Shown: in pieces, positions 1 through 8,983 of the stretch
Position numbering within the stretch: the first letter of the stretch is position 1
Layout of the letters: each line of letters begins with the position of its first letter
Origin: CAZVEE01 sp964625525
GTDB taxonomy: Bacteria > Pseudomonadota > Alphaproteobacteria > JAJFIK01
Reading direction: 5' to 3'
Assembly: GCA_964625525.1 (NCBI GenBank)
Contig: CAZVEE010000022.1
Location: forward strand, 1 to 46,609
DNA length: 46,609 bases
Notes under the pieces: generated by a model
Seen by the model: the letters and a program-made list of their open reading frames with translations, nothing else
What the model was told of the DNA's origin: nothing
The model's database searches: none
Translations under genes and position numbers: made by a program

Positions 1-51
1 GTTTCAAGAGCCGGCAGGTTTCAAGAGCCGGCAGGTTTCAAGAGCCGGCAG
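1..51. repeat. 17-bp tandem repeat, three copies
   Basis: Three exact copies of GTTTCAAGAGCCGGCAG occupy 1-17, 18-34 and 35-51, followed by a degenerate start of a fourth (GTTTTAAGAG). The array begins exactly at the window edge, so it may continue to the left or mark a contig end. Because 17 is not a multiple of three, each copy shifts the reading frame of the overlapping tetR gene, and the array supplies that gene's last codons and its stop. Confidence 0.95.
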
Positions 52-701
52 GTTTTAAGAGGAAGACCGGCCATAGGCTTGAGAAACATGCGCACGGCCG
101 CCGCGACGGTCGTGTCAATGCGATCCGGACACGGATCGATTTCGACGCGAAATATCGTTTTCTCAAAGACATCCGCCCGGCACAGTTCCAGAAATTGCGA
201 GGCAGCGATGGTCGTGTCGTCGATTTCCAACGCACCGCGCGCCACATAATCATCCAGAACGCGCGCAAGGGCATCTCGACCGTTCATGGGTCCGGCTCGA
301 TAGAATTCCTCGCCGATCTCCGGGAAACGGATCACTTCAGCCAGGATAATCCGAAAAGTGGTCTGCCAGAACGGCGCCAGTAGAAAGCTCAGAAAGCGGT
401 GTCCGAGCTGGGTGAGGAGCGCGCCAATCTCGCCGTCATAGGGCTCGGGAGTGAAAATCAACGTAGCACGGCGGCGGAATTCCGTGCGCATAGCCGTGCG
501 GAACAGCGCCGGTTTGTCAGGAAAATAGTTATAGATCGTCCCTTTGGAGACTTTCGCGCGCCGGACGACTTCGTCCATGCTCGCGCCTTCATAGCCGAGT
601 TCAAGAAAAACAGGCGTTGCCCCGGCAATGATCTGTTGGGCTTTGGGGCTATCCCAAACCTCGGGCCAGGGCGTGGCGGGTGTGTGCGGGCTACCAGCCA
701 T
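21..701 (-). CDS. TetR/AcrR family transcriptional regulator
   Basis: One-component regulator of about 226 residues. The N-terminal helix-turn-helix is canonical (ASMDEVVRRAKVSKGTIYNYF, near residues 40-60), followed by an alpha-helical ligand and dimerisation domain. The ATG at 701 is chosen over an upstream ATG at 773 because the domain begins soon after it and the extra 24 residues are not family-like. The C-terminus (KTCRLLKPAGS) is encoded inside the 17-bp tandem repeat at 1-51, so copy-number change would alter the tail and stop. The next gene upstream is a membrane protein on the same strand. The ligand is unknown; TetR proteins often repress neighbouring transport or catabolic genes, but no clear operator was seen here. 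Confidence 0.9.
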   Translation of the reverse strand: MAGSPHTPATPWPEVWDSPKAQQIIAGATPVFLELGYEGASMDEVVRRAKVSKGTIYNYFPDKPALFRTAMRTEFRRRATLIFTPEPYDGEIGALLTQLGHRFLSFLLAPFWQTTFRIILAEVIRFPEIGEEFYRAGPMNGRDALARVLDDYVARGALEIDDTTIAASQFLELCRADVFEKTIFRVEIDPCPDRIDTTVAAAVRMFLKPMAGLPLKTCRLLKPAGS

Positions 702-785
702 GGAACTCACTTTAATCGGGTACTGGCTGAGACTAACCTGCCCATAGCAAGTGGTAAAGTATGGGCTGTGCACACCCTGCGCATA

Positions 786-1268
786 TCAGCCAGTTGGCGC
801 CGGTGTGGCCTTCCGCCCTCCGAGCCAGACAGCCAGGTACACCCCAACCACCGCCACGGCCGGCAGGCCCGACACCATCCAGAACGGGTGGGGGATCACA
901 GCCATGGTGTAGGCGCCCGCGATTAGGATCAGTCCGGCGGCGATCAACCCCGGCCAAATTTGATGGCGACCCACCAGGATCGCGGCAAGCGAGCCTGTAA
1001 AGACACCGATACCCCAGCCGATCACGGTTGCCGTTTTGGCGCCGAAGGGGATATTGCTCATGAACTTGGTCAGCGCCTCGGTATTTTCCGGCCCGATGCC
1101 GGAAATAAGCGGGTAGGCGCGACGGAACTGGTTAAACATCTCCTCCGGATCATCCGCACCCGGCGGTACGGGCAGGGGGAACATGACGCGCCCCAACGCC
1201 TCAACCAGAGCCACAAAACACACCCCCACAATGACACCGACCGCGATGCCACTCAGTTGTCTCCACAT
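786..1268 (-). CDS. Small integral membrane protein, function unknown
   Basis: About 160 residues with four likely membrane segments: near the start (GIAVGVIVGVCFVALVEAL), in the middle (ATVIGWGIGVFTGSLAAILV), then IWPGLIAAGLILIAGAYTMA and VSGLPAVAVVGVYLAVWLGG. A polar stretch of about 45 residues after the first helix probably faces one side of the membrane. The ATG at 1268 is preceded by a GA/GG-rich sequence suitable as a ribosome binding site; a GTG three codons upstream is the alternative. I do not recognise a named family. It lies between the dpp-like operon and tetR on the same strand, with about 110 bp to the ATPase gene, so it may be cotranscribed, but this is not demonstrable. Confidence 0.75.
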   Translation of the reverse strand: MWRQLSGIAVGVIVGVCFVALVEALGRVMFPLPVPPGADDPEEMFNQFRRAYPLISGIGPENTEALTKFMSNIPFGAKTATVIGWGIGVFTGSLAAILVGRHQIWPGLIAAGLILIAGAYTMAVIPHPFWMVSGLPAVAVVGVYLAVWLGGRKATPAPTG

Positions 1269-1386
1269 CAGCCCCACCCCTCATGAACGACCGGCACTCC
1301 GTCTTCCTCCGAAGAAAGCCACCGGCATGCACTGTCCCGTCGTCTCGTTGTCTGATCTGTCTGCTTACTGTTGATCCGTATTTGGA

Positions 1387-2397
1387 TTATTCTCTTGTAC
1401 TGGTCCAGGCCGGCAACCGGCCTTCTTCCACCCCGTGACACGCCACCGCCGTGTGACCATGGTGCGTCATCTGCGGGTCTTCGGTGCGGCAGCGTTCATT
1501 GGCAAAGGGGCAGCGCGGATGAAAATGACACCCCGATGGCCGGTCGAGCGCATTGGCCACGTCACCGCGCACGGCATCCTCGCGCGTGTGTGCGGCCTCC
1601 AGGCTTGGGATGGCCTCCATCAACATGCGGGTGTAGGGATGACGCGGCGCAGAAAACAGCGCATCCGCATCGGCGATTTCCACAATCCGCCCCAGATACA
1701 TGACGCCGACCCGGTCCGCCATATGCGAGATCACCGCCAGGTCGTGGCTGATAAACAGATACGTGAGCCCCAGGTCCCGCTGCAGTGCCTTCATCAGGTT
1801 TAGGATCTGCGCCTGCACCGACACGTCGAGCGCCGAGGTCGGTTCGTCGCAGACCAGAAAATCCGGCCGGCTCGCCAGCGCCCGGGCGATGGAAATGCGT
1901 TGGCGTTGACCTCCGGAAAAGGCGTGTGGAAACTTTTCCGTGTCCGCCGCTGCAAGCCCCACCTGGGTGAGCAGGGCGCGCACGCGTTCCTCGCGTTCCG
2001 CCCGCGGCACACCGGCCACCGCCATGGGCTCGCCCACAATATCGCTCACTGTCCAGCGCGGATTAACGCTGGCAAAGGGATCCTGAAAGACCATTTGCAG
2101 CCGCCCGCGGCCGATGGCGCCACCGCCGCCCGGCGCGCTCACAGGCTCGCCGTTGAACAGCACCTGGCCCTCGCTTGGCTCCACCAGACCCACGGCAATG
2201 CGCGCCAGCGTGGACTTGCCGCAGCCGCTCTCGCCCACGAGCCCAAATGTAGTGCCTTCCGCGATATCAAAGCTGACCGCGTCGACGGCCGGCAGCAAGG
2301 TCCGGTCCGTGCCCGTCAAGGCACGGATGATCAGGGAGGGTGACAGGTCGAAAATCTTGCTGACCCGGTCAATGCGCAGCAGCGCGGTATCGCTCAT
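1387..2397 (-). CDS. Oligopeptide/dipeptide ABC transporter ATP-binding protein, DppF/OppF type
   Basis: Cytoplasmic ATPase subunit of a peptide or nickel-type ABC importer, 336 residues. Walker A (GESGCGKST) is near residues 55-63. The ABC signature FSGGQRQRISIARAL and Walker B (FLVCDEPTSALD) follow, and the C-terminal oligopeptide-type extension has the cysteine-containing motif CHFHPRCPFANERC. The start is the ATG at 2397, whose ATGA overlaps the stop of the upstream dppD-like gene by four bases, indicating translational coupling. It is the last recognisable gene of the five-gene transporter operon. The pairing of two different ATPases is typical of Opp/Dpp systems. Substrate cannot be assigned from sequence. 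Confidence 0.95.
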   Translation of the reverse strand: MSDTALLRIDRVSKIFDLSPSLIIRALTGTDRTLLPAVDAVSFDIAEGTTFGLVGESGCGKSTLARIAVGLVEPSEGQVLFNGEPVSAPGGGGAIGRGRLQMVFQDPFASVNPRWTVSDIVGEPMAVAGVPRAEREERVRALLTQVGLAAADTEKFPHAFSGGQRQRISIARALASRPDFLVCDEPTSALDVSVQAQILNLMKALQRDLGLTYLFISHDLAVISHMADRVGVMYLGRIVEIADADALFSAPRHPYTRMLMEAIPSLEAAHTREDAVRGDVANALDRPSGCHFHPRCPFANERCRTEDPQMTHHGHTAVACHGVEEGRLPAWTSTRE

Positions 2398-3374
2398 GAC
2401 CGGGCCTCCCCGCCACGCAACAGCCAGCAGGCCGCCGCGCTCCCAGACCCTGGCATCAGGTCCGGGCGCTCCTGGTCGCACGGGTCAAAGCGATGCGGGC
2501 AACGCGGATGAAAGGCGCAACCTGGCGGTACTGATCCCGGGCGCGGCATAGATCCCTCAATATGGGCCAGCTCTGTATGGCGTGCCCCGATACGCGGGAT
2601 CGAGGCCATCAGGCCCTGGCTATAGGGATGGTTCGGGGCGCTGACCACATGAGCCACCGGCCCGATCTCCGCCACCCGGCCCGCATAGAGCACCGCCACC
2701 CGGTCGCAAGTTTCGGCGATCACGCCCATATCGTGGCTCACCAACATCACGGCTGCTCGGTGGTCGCGCGCCAGGCGCTTCAAAAGCGCGATGATTTGGG
2801 CCTGGACCGACACGTCGAGTGCAGTGGTTGGTTCATCGGCGATAATGAGCGCCGGCTTGTGGGCGAGCGCCAGCGCGATCACCACCCGTTGCCGCATGCC
2901 GCCTGAAAACTCGTGCGGATACTGATGAACGCGCGTCTCCGGCCCGGGGATCCCCACCTCGTCCAACAGCTCCACCGCCGCCTTGGGCGCGTCGCTCGCG
3001 CTCATGGCGGAATGGGCGCGCAGGGTCTCACTCAGTTGGTCGCCGACTTTGTAAAGCGGGTTGAGCGAGGTCAGCGGATCCTGGAAGATCATGCCGATCT
3101 GTGCGCCGCGAATGGCGCGCATCTCATTGGCAGGCAGGGTGTCAATGCGCCGACCGCGAAAGCGGATCTCGCCGGCCGCGACGCGCGCAGGCGGTTCCAG
3201 AAGGCCAATCACCGCGGCGCCCGTGAGTGACTTGCCCGCGCCGGACTCGCCCACGACGCCCAGCACTTCGCCTTCCGAGATGTCGAAGGATACGCCATCG
3301 ACCGGGTGCAAGAGCGCCTTGCGGGTGGGAATCTCCACCACCAAATCACGCACACTGAGGACGGGATCGGTCAT
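2394..3374 (-). CDS. Oligopeptide/dipeptide ABC transporter ATP-binding protein, DppD/OppD type
   Basis: Second ATPase subunit of the importer, 326 residues. Walker A is GESGAGKSLT, the signature is FSGGMRQRVVIALAL and Walker B is LIIADEPTTALD. The C-terminal oligopeptide extension contains CAFHPRCPHRFDPC, whose cysteine spacing matches the iron-sulfur-like motif common in DppD/DppF proteins. It begins seven bases after the stop of the dppC-like permease gene and ends in a four-base overlap with the dppF-like gene. Length and motifs are complete. Confidence 0.95.
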   Translation of the reverse strand: MTDPVLSVRDLVVEIPTRKALLHPVDGVSFDISEGEVLGVVGESGAGKSLTGAAVIGLLEPPARVAAGEIRFRGRRIDTLPANEMRAIRGAQIGMIFQDPLTSLNPLYKVGDQLSETLRAHSAMSASDAPKAAVELLDEVGIPGPETRVHQYPHEFSGGMRQRVVIALALAHKPALIIADEPTTALDVSVQAQIIALLKRLARDHRAAVMLVSHDMGVIAETCDRVAVLYAGRVAEIGPVAHVVSAPNHPYSQGLMASIPRIGARHTELAHIEGSMPRPGSVPPGCAFHPRCPHRFDPCDQERPDLMPGSGSAAACWLLRGGEARS

Positions 3375-3381
3375 CGCCGCC

Positions 3382-4326
3382 TCACTGTAGTTTCGGGTTC
3401 AGCACATCGCGCAGCCAATCTCCGAGCAGATTGACCGCGAGCGCCAGAACCACCAGGGCGAGGGCGGGGAACATGGTGATCCACCACTCTCCGGAAAACA
3501 GGAAATCGTTACCGATGCGGATCAGCGTCCCCAGCGACGGTGTGGTTGGCGGCACGCCCACCCCCAGGAACGACAATGTCGCCTCCAAGATGATGGCAAG
3601 CGCCAGGCCGATGGTGCCGATCACCAGCACTGGCCCGGTAATGTTGGGCAGGATATGACGCAGCAAGATTGACCCGTTCGAGGTGCCGATAATGCGTGCC
3701 GCGGCCACATAGTCCCGCGTCTTTTCCGCCATAGTGCCGCTGCGCACCACCCGGGCATATTGCGGCCAGTTGGAAATGCCGATGGCAAAGATCAGCACCC
3801 ACAGGGCCAGGTCCTCGCGCACGTCCGGGAATGAGCTGCGCACGATCCCATCCACCATGAGCGCGATCAGCAGGGCTGGAATGGTCAACTGAATATCCGC
3901 CAGCCGCATGAGCGCCGCGTCGATCCAGCCGCCCGCGAAGCCGCTCAATAGGCCGATAGCCACGCCCAGCACGATGGAAAACAGCACCGAGGCAAAGCCG
4001 ACCAGGAGCGAAATACGGCTGCCATAGAGAATAGCCGACAACACGTCGCGCCCCTGATTATCCGTCCCCAGCGGAAAGGCCCAGGTGCCGCCGTCTTCCC
4101 AGACCGGCGGCAGGAACGCGTCCAACAGCGACAATTGCGCCGGGTCAAAGGGGTTCTGCGGAGCCACATAAGGGGCAAGCAAGGACACGGTGACGAAGAT
4201 CAGGGTCACCACGGCGGCCAGGATCACCAGCGGCGAGCGCACGAAACTGTAGACGAGGGCGCTGTCCGCGGCCCGGGCGAAAAAGCCGGTCGGCTCTGCC
4301 GTGGGGGGTGAGGGGGGGTGCGTCAT
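3382..4326 (-). CDS. Peptide-type ABC transporter permease, DppC/OppC type
   Basis: Inner-membrane permease of 314 residues. A first membrane helix after a short cytoplasmic tail (PLVILAAVVTLIFVTVSLLA) precedes the periplasmic LGTDNQGRDVLSAILYGSR segment characteristic of DppC. The EAA loop for ATPase contact (YVAAARIIGTSNGSILLRH) lies in the second half. The LGTDNQGRD motif is the main reason for the C-type assignment. The gene overlaps the dppB-like stop by four bases. It would pair with the unusual DppB-type subunit to form the membrane channel. Confidence 0.95.
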   Translation of the reverse strand: MTHPPSPPTAEPTGFFARAADSALVYSFVRSPLVILAAVVTLIFVTVSLLAPYVAPQNPFDPAQLSLLDAFLPPVWEDGGTWAFPLGTDNQGRDVLSAILYGSRISLLVGFASVLFSIVLGVAIGLLSGFAGGWIDAALMRLADIQLTIPALLIALMVDGIVRSSFPDVREDLALWVLIFAIGISNWPQYARVVRSGTMAEKTRDYVAAARIIGTSNGSILLRHILPNITGPVLVIGTIGLALAIILEATLSFLGVGVPPTTPSLGTLIRIGNDFLFSGEWWITMFPALALVVLALAVNLLGDWLRDVLNPKLQ

Positions 4327-5579
4327 GTCCCGCGCCCTCCCGATTGGGCGGCGCGCAGGCGCGGATCAATGGCGTAATAGAGGACGTCCACGACGAAATT
4401 CACAATGACGAAAATCAAACTCGCCAGCACCAGATAGGCCGACATGATCGGCACATCGGCGAACTGCACCCCTTGAATGAACAAAAGGCCCATGCCCGGC
4501 CACTGAAACACAGTCTCGGTGATGATGGAAAAGGCGATCAGCCCGCCCACTTGCAAACCCACAATGGTGATCACCGGCAGCAAGGTGTTCTTCAGCGCAT
4601 GGCCGAAATAAACGGCCCGGTCGGGCAGGCCCCGCGCGCGCGCGAACTTGATATAATCCGTGCGCAGCACTTCCAGCATCTCCGCGCGCACCAAGCGCAG
4701 AATAATGGTGAGCTGATAAAGCCCCAACGTGATCGCGGGCAGCACCACCGAGGCCCACCAGGCCTGGCTCAACACCCGCGTTTCGACGCCAAAGACCTCC
4801 ACCGGATCCCCGCGCCCGAAAGAGGGCAACCATTGCAGCGTCACCGCGAAAATGAAGATCAGCAGAATGCCGACGACAAAGGTGGGCAACGATACGCCGA
4901 TGAGCGAGATCGTCATCACCGCTTGCGCCAGCAGCGCATTCACAATCCCCCCCACAAAGGCAAGTCCGCTCATGGCGATGCCCGCCCGCGCCAGCACCTG
5001 ATGCGCATGGGCCGCGCTGAGGCCCAGGATCACGAGCCCTATCGCCACGACGGCGAGCGCGGGGATCGCCGTCAGCCCAAAGGCCGTGTCGATCAGCAGC
5101 CAGATCGGTCCCCCGATCATCACCGCCTGAATCAGCAGCGCATGGCGCGACAGCACCGCGGTTTCGGCGCTGCGGCCTTCCAGGATCTGTGTGGCTGGGT
5201 TCTCTCGATGAATGGCCGTGAAGACGCCAAAGCCGATCCCCAGCACGACCGCGAACACCGCCGACACGGCCACGAGTTCCAAAGTGGCCGGCAGACGTTC
5301 CGCGATCAGATCTTGCACAGGACGTTGAAGGCGGTACGAGATCCCAAAATCACCCTGAAGCGCGTTGCCGACAAAGCGGAGAAACTGCACCGATAACGGA
5401 TCGTTGAGACCCAAATCTTCGCGCAGCCGCTCCCGGTCTTCCAGGGTCGCTTCCTGGCCCACCAGATTGCTGATTGGGTCGCCGATAAAGTTTGACAGCA
5501 AAAACGCCGCGAGCGCCACCACCAGCATCACGCCGACGGCTTGAACCATGCGGCTCAGGATCATGGTCAGAAAGGGCAT
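4323..5579 (-). CDS. Peptide-type ABC transporter permease, DppB/OppB type, with inserted membrane segment
   Basis: Inner-membrane permease of 418 residues, well above the usual 310-340 for DppB. The N-terminal half (residues 1-124) and C-terminal half (from about 219) match the family, including the EAA loop TDYIKFARARGLPDRAVYFGH and the final ETVFQWPGMG segment. Between them, at about residues 125-218, is extra sequence with three predicted membrane helices: one around QAVMIGGPIWLLIDTAF, one around AIPALAVVAIGLVILGL and one around IAMSGLAFVGGIVNALL. The reading frame is continuous and neighbouring genes overlap normally, so this looks like a real elaboration. It starts 15 bp after the binding-protein gene. 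Confidence 0.93.
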   Translation of the reverse strand: MPFLTMILSRMVQAVGVMLVVALAAFLLSNFIGDPISNLVGQEATLEDRERLREDLGLNDPLSVQFLRFVGNALQGDFGISYRLQRPVQDLIAERLPATLELVAVSAVFAVVLGIGFGVFTAIHRENPATQILEGRSAETAVLSRHALLIQAVMIGGPIWLLIDTAFGLTAIPALAVVAIGLVILGLSAAHAHQVLARAGIAMSGLAFVGGIVNALLAQAVMTISLIGVSLPTFVVGILLIFIFAVTLQWLPSFGRGDPVEVFGVETRVLSQAWWASVVLPAITLGLYQLTIILRLVRAEMLEVLRTDYIKFARARGLPDRAVYFGHALKNTLLPVITIVGLQVGGLIAFSIITETVFQWPGMGLLFIQGVQFADVPIMSAYLVLASLIFVIVNFVVDVLYYAIDPRLRAAQSGGRGT

Positions 5580-5594
5580 GTTGTCCCCGCGCCC

Positions 5595-7187
5595 TTACTC
5601 GAACCGGCCCCAGAAGAAGCGCGGCTGGTTGTCCACCACAATCGGCATGTCGAAATCGTCCGTCAGCGCCCAATTGATCACTTGATGGTGCAGCGGCACA
5701 TACACGATGTCATCGGTGACGATGGCCCAGGTTTCCGCGATCAGAGCGTTGCGGGCGTCTCGGTCGATTTCCTCGCCCATGGCGTCGATCAGGTCATCGA
5801 CCCGCGCATTGGCATAGTTGGCGGCATTCCACGTGCCCTGGCTGCGGTAGAGATAGGAGAACACATATTCGCTATCGACCGTCGCCGCATTCCAGCCCAA
5901 GAGATAGAAATCCGTTGTCCGGTTCTCGATCTTGGGAAAGTGAAGCGACTTGGGCAGGGCGTCGAGGGTAACGCGGATGCCGGCCCGCGCCAGCATGCCA
6001 ACCACCGCCTGACAGATCGCCTCGTCATTCACATAGCGGTCATTGGGGCAGTCGAGGGTGACGTCGAACCCGTCCGGATAGCCCGCGTCTTCCAGCAATT
6101 GGCGCGCCGCGTTGGTGTCGTGCTCCAGGCGGGTGTCCAACTCCGGCGTGTAGCCATTGATCCCTGGCTGGATGATCACGCCGGCCGGCACGGACTGGCC
6201 GCGCATAATGGCGCGCTGAATCGCGTCCGCGTTGATGGCCTGATAGACCGCCTGGCGCACTCGGCGATCAGCGAAGGGATTACGGTCGGTGACGCTGGAA
6301 GAGGTCAGGGTCGGCGTGCCCTGGTTCAAGCCCAGAAAGATCGTGCGCAATTGCGGCGCGGCCTTCAGGCGCAAGCCGCGGGTGCGGTCAATACGCTGCA
6401 GATCTTGAAGCGGCGGATCGATGATGAAATCTAGTTCGCCCGACAGCAGCGCCGCGACCCGTGTGGCGTCATTGGCGATCGGGCGGAAGCGAATTTCATC
6501 GATATTGTGCGGGGACTCGCTCAGGCCCCACCAGTCGTCATTGCGCGACATGATGGTGCGCACGTCCGGTTCGCGCAGGTCGAGCTTGAACGCGCCCGTG
6601 CCGTTGGCATTGCGCACGGCGTAGTTTTCCTCGCCTCTGGCGCGCTTTTGCACACGCACAACGTCATTGGCCTCGGCCCAGGCCTGCGACATCATGAAAG
6701 TTGTGGTGAGGTTCTCCAGCAACAGCGGTGTCGGCGCATAGGTGATGAGATGGATCGTCTCCGCGTCGATGATCACCACCTCTTTGACGGGCTCCACATA
6801 GGTGGAGAAATCCGAATTCTCCGTCTGCGCCCGTTCGATGGAGAACTTGATGTCTTCAACGGTCAGCGGTGTGCCGTCGTGGAACCGCACATCTTGGCGG
6901 ATTTTGAACTCCCAGGTCGTCGGATCAAGCGTGCGCCAGGACGTGGCCAGCGCCGGAATGATTTCCAGGTCCGGGTTCCAGCGCACCAACGGTTCATAGA
7001 CTTGCAACAGGGCGGCAATGGTCGGCGTTTCGTTCTGCGCATGCGGATCGAAGGTCAGCGCGTCCCCCTGGCTCGACCAGCGCAGCACATTGCGCTCCGT
7101 CTGCGTGCCCGTTGCCTGAGCGTGCGCGTCCGACAGCCCGACCATCAGGCCAATCAGAACCGCGACGCATGCCAAAACCCGCTGCAT
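5595..7187 (-). CDS. Periplasmic substrate-binding protein of peptide-type ABC transporter (SBP_bac_5)
   Basis: Exported solute receptor of about 530 residues. A signal peptide (MQRVLACVAVLIGLMVGLSD, cleavage near AHAQA) precedes the family-5 extracellular solute-binding fold; typical features include VYEPLVRWNPDLEIIPALA near the start and WEFKIRQDVRFHDGTPLT further on. The ATG at 7187 is preferred because AGGGG lies nine bases upstream; an ATG at 7193 is an alternative with poor spacing. It is first in the leftward operon followed by the two permeases and two ATPases. The ligand (di/oligopeptide, opine or other) cannot be told by eye. Confidence 0.93.
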   Translation of the reverse strand: MQRVLACVAVLIGLMVGLSDAHAQATGTQTERNVLRWSSQGDALTFDPHAQNETPTIAALLQVYEPLVRWNPDLEIIPALATSWRTLDPTTWEFKIRQDVRFHDGTPLTVEDIKFSIERAQTENSDFSTYVEPVKEVVIIDAETIHLITYAPTPLLLENLTTTFMMSQAWAEANDVVRVQKRARGEENYAVRNANGTGAFKLDLREPDVRTIMSRNDDWWGLSESPHNIDEIRFRPIANDATRVAALLSGELDFIIDPPLQDLQRIDRTRGLRLKAAPQLRTIFLGLNQGTPTLTSSSVTDRNPFADRRVRQAVYQAINADAIQRAIMRGQSVPAGVIIQPGINGYTPELDTRLEHDTNAARQLLEDAGYPDGFDVTLDCPNDRYVNDEAICQAVVGMLARAGIRVTLDALPKSLHFPKIENRTTDFYLLGWNAATVDSEYVFSYLYRSQGTWNAANYANARVDDLIDAMGEEIDRDARNALIAETWAIVTDDIVYVPLHHQVINWALTDDFDMPIVVDNQPRFFWGRFE

Positions 7188-7351
7188 GGGCATCAACCCC
7201 TTTTTCTGCGCGTCGGTCTTTGGACCGCACGCGCCCCTCTCAATCTGACTGTCAGCCTAACCGGCAGGGGTGAAAAGTCCAGCAAGGCCGGGCCAGGATA
7301 ACCTCGGTGCAGGTGTAGGGTCGCGAGTTTACAGCCTGACCGAGAAACCAG

Positions 7352-7378
7352 AACGGGCCGCGACTGGCGCGGCCCGTT
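7352..7378 (-). terminator. Putative terminator after glnA
   Basis: Perfect 11-bp inverted repeat (AACGGGCCGCG / CGCGGCCCGTT) with a five-base loop, 28 bp beyond the glnA stop. On the minus strand it is followed by a T-rich stretch (TTCTGGTTTCTC). It separates glnBA from the peptide transporter operon. Confidence 0.75.
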
Positions 7379-7405
7379 CCGAGTGTATTCTGGTGTGCGG
7401 TGGTC

Positions 7406-8818
7406 TTAGACCGAGTAGTAGAGATCGAACTCCACCGGGTGCGGCGCAGTTTCAAAACGCACCACTTCTTCCATTTTCAGCTCGATATAGGCGTCGATCT
7501 GGTCGTCATCCATGACGCCGCCCTTTTTCAGGAAGTCCCGGTCCGCATCCAGGCTCTCCATGGCTTCGCGCAAGTTGCGACACACGGTCGGCACGTTTTG
7601 CAGCTCTTCGGCCGGCAGCGCGTAGAGATCCTTGTCGAGCGGATCGCCCGGGTGGATCTTGTTTTCGATGCCGTCAAGGCCGGCCATCAGCATCGCGGTG
7701 AACGCCAGATAGGGATTGGCGGCCGGATCGGGGAAGCGGATTTCCATGCGCTTGCCTTTGCGCGACGGCGCATAGGGAATGCGGCAGGAGGCCGAGCGGT
7801 TGCGCGCGGAATAGGCCAGCAGCACCGGCGCCTCAAAGCCCGGCACGAGACGCTTGTAACTGTTCGTGGACGGATTGGTGAAGGCATTGATGGTGCGCGC
7901 GTGGCGCAGGATGCCGCCGATATAGTAGAGCGCCGTGTCCGACAGATCCGCGTAGCCCGAACCCGCGAACACCGGCTCGCCGCTTTTCCAGATCGACTGG
8001 TGCACGTGCATACCCGAGCCGTTGTCGTTGTAGACAGGCTTGGGCATGAAGGTCGCGGTTTTGCCATAAGCGGCCGAGACCTGATGCACGATGTATTTAT
8101 ACATCTGCATGCGGTCAGCCATGGTTAGCATGGTGGCGAACCGCATGCCCAACTCGTGCTGCGAGGGTGCCACTTCGTGGTGATGCTTTTCCGGCTCCAG
8201 GCCCATTTCGGTCATCACGGAGAGCATTTCGGAGCGCAGGTCCTGGCCGCTGTCCACTGGCGGCACCGGGAAGTAACCGCCCTTGGCGCGCGGACGGTGG
8301 CCCAGATTGCCGACGCCCTCATAATCCGTGCCCGTATTATAGGGGCCTTCCGTAGAGTCGATCTCAAAGCCCGAGACATTCTGTTCCACCGACCAGCGCA
8401 CATCGTCGAAGACGAAGAACTCGGCTTCCGGGCCAAAGAACGCCGTGTCGCCGACGCCGCTTTGCATCAGATAGGCTTCCGCGCGCTTGGCGGTCGAGCG
8501 GGGATCGCGGTTATAGGCTTCGCCCGTGGAGGGCTCCAGCACGTCACAGAACAGCACCAGTGTCGGCTGCGCCATGAACGGGTCCATGACCGCGCTCGCC
8601 GCGTCCGGCTTCAGGTTCATGTCGGACTCGTTGATTGCCTTCCAGCCGGCGATGGAGGAGCCGTCGAACATGGTGCCTTCTTCGAAGAAGTCAGCATCCA
8701 CCATGGAGGCGTCGAGCGTCACGTGCTGCCACTTGCCGCGCGGATCGGTGAAGCGCAGGTCCACGAACTTGACGTCCTTGTCCTGCATCATCTGAAGGAC
8801 GGAATTGGCATCGGTCAT
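7406..8818 (-). CDS. glnA: Glutamine synthetase, type I
   Basis: Cytoplasmic dodecameric enzyme making glutamine from glutamate, ammonia and ATP; 470 residues, the usual length for type I-beta. Visible signatures are FDGSSIAGW, the ATP/metal motif KPVYNDNGSGMHVHQS, the glutamate-binding NPSTNSYKRLVPGFEAP, and a C-terminus ending FDLYYSV. The tyrosine adenylylation region is present (DKDLYALPAEEL), so the enzyme should be controlled by GlnE-type adenylylation. The ATG at 8818 is chosen because the family starts here (MTDANSVLQMM) and GAGGGAA lies upstream; a longer reading frame to 8935 is not conserved. It lies 165 bp downstream of glnB on the same strand, the common alphaproteobacterial glnBA order. 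Confidence 0.98.
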   Translation of the reverse strand: MTDANSVLQMMQDKDVKFVDLRFTDPRGKWQHVTLDASMVDADFFEEGTMFDGSSIAGWKAINESDMNLKPDAASAVMDPFMAQPTLVLFCDVLEPSTGEAYNRDPRSTAKRAEAYLMQSGVGDTAFFGPEAEFFVFDDVRWSVEQNVSGFEIDSTEGPYNTGTDYEGVGNLGHRPRAKGGYFPVPPVDSGQDLRSEMLSVMTEMGLEPEKHHHEVAPSQHELGMRFATMLTMADRMQMYKYIVHQVSAAYGKTATFMPKPVYNDNGSGMHVHQSIWKSGEPVFAGSGYADLSDTALYYIGGILRHARTINAFTNPSTNSYKRLVPGFEAPVLLAYSARNRSASCRIPYAPSRKGKRMEIRFPDPAANPYLAFTAMLMAGLDGIENKIHPGDPLDKDLYALPAEELQNVPTVCRNLREAMESLDADRDFLKKGGVMDDDQIDAYIELKMEEVVRFETAPHPVEFDLYYSV

Positions 8819-8983
8819 GGGAGAATTCCCTCGGGTTCGAGTGAGCGGATGACGGAGCTCCGATTGAAGCTCCGAGAAAAGCGGGCGCTGGTCCTCATGG
8901 CGTCCGCACGCGCAACAATGGACGCACCGGACCACCGTGCCGGAGGGATCCCGCCCGGCAGCCGGCGCGCACCTGGATCGCGC

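Noticed and set aside
1..60. Repeat as a REP or phage attachment element
   Set aside because: It has no inverted symmetry and no associated transposase or integrase, so a simple tandem duplication is enough.
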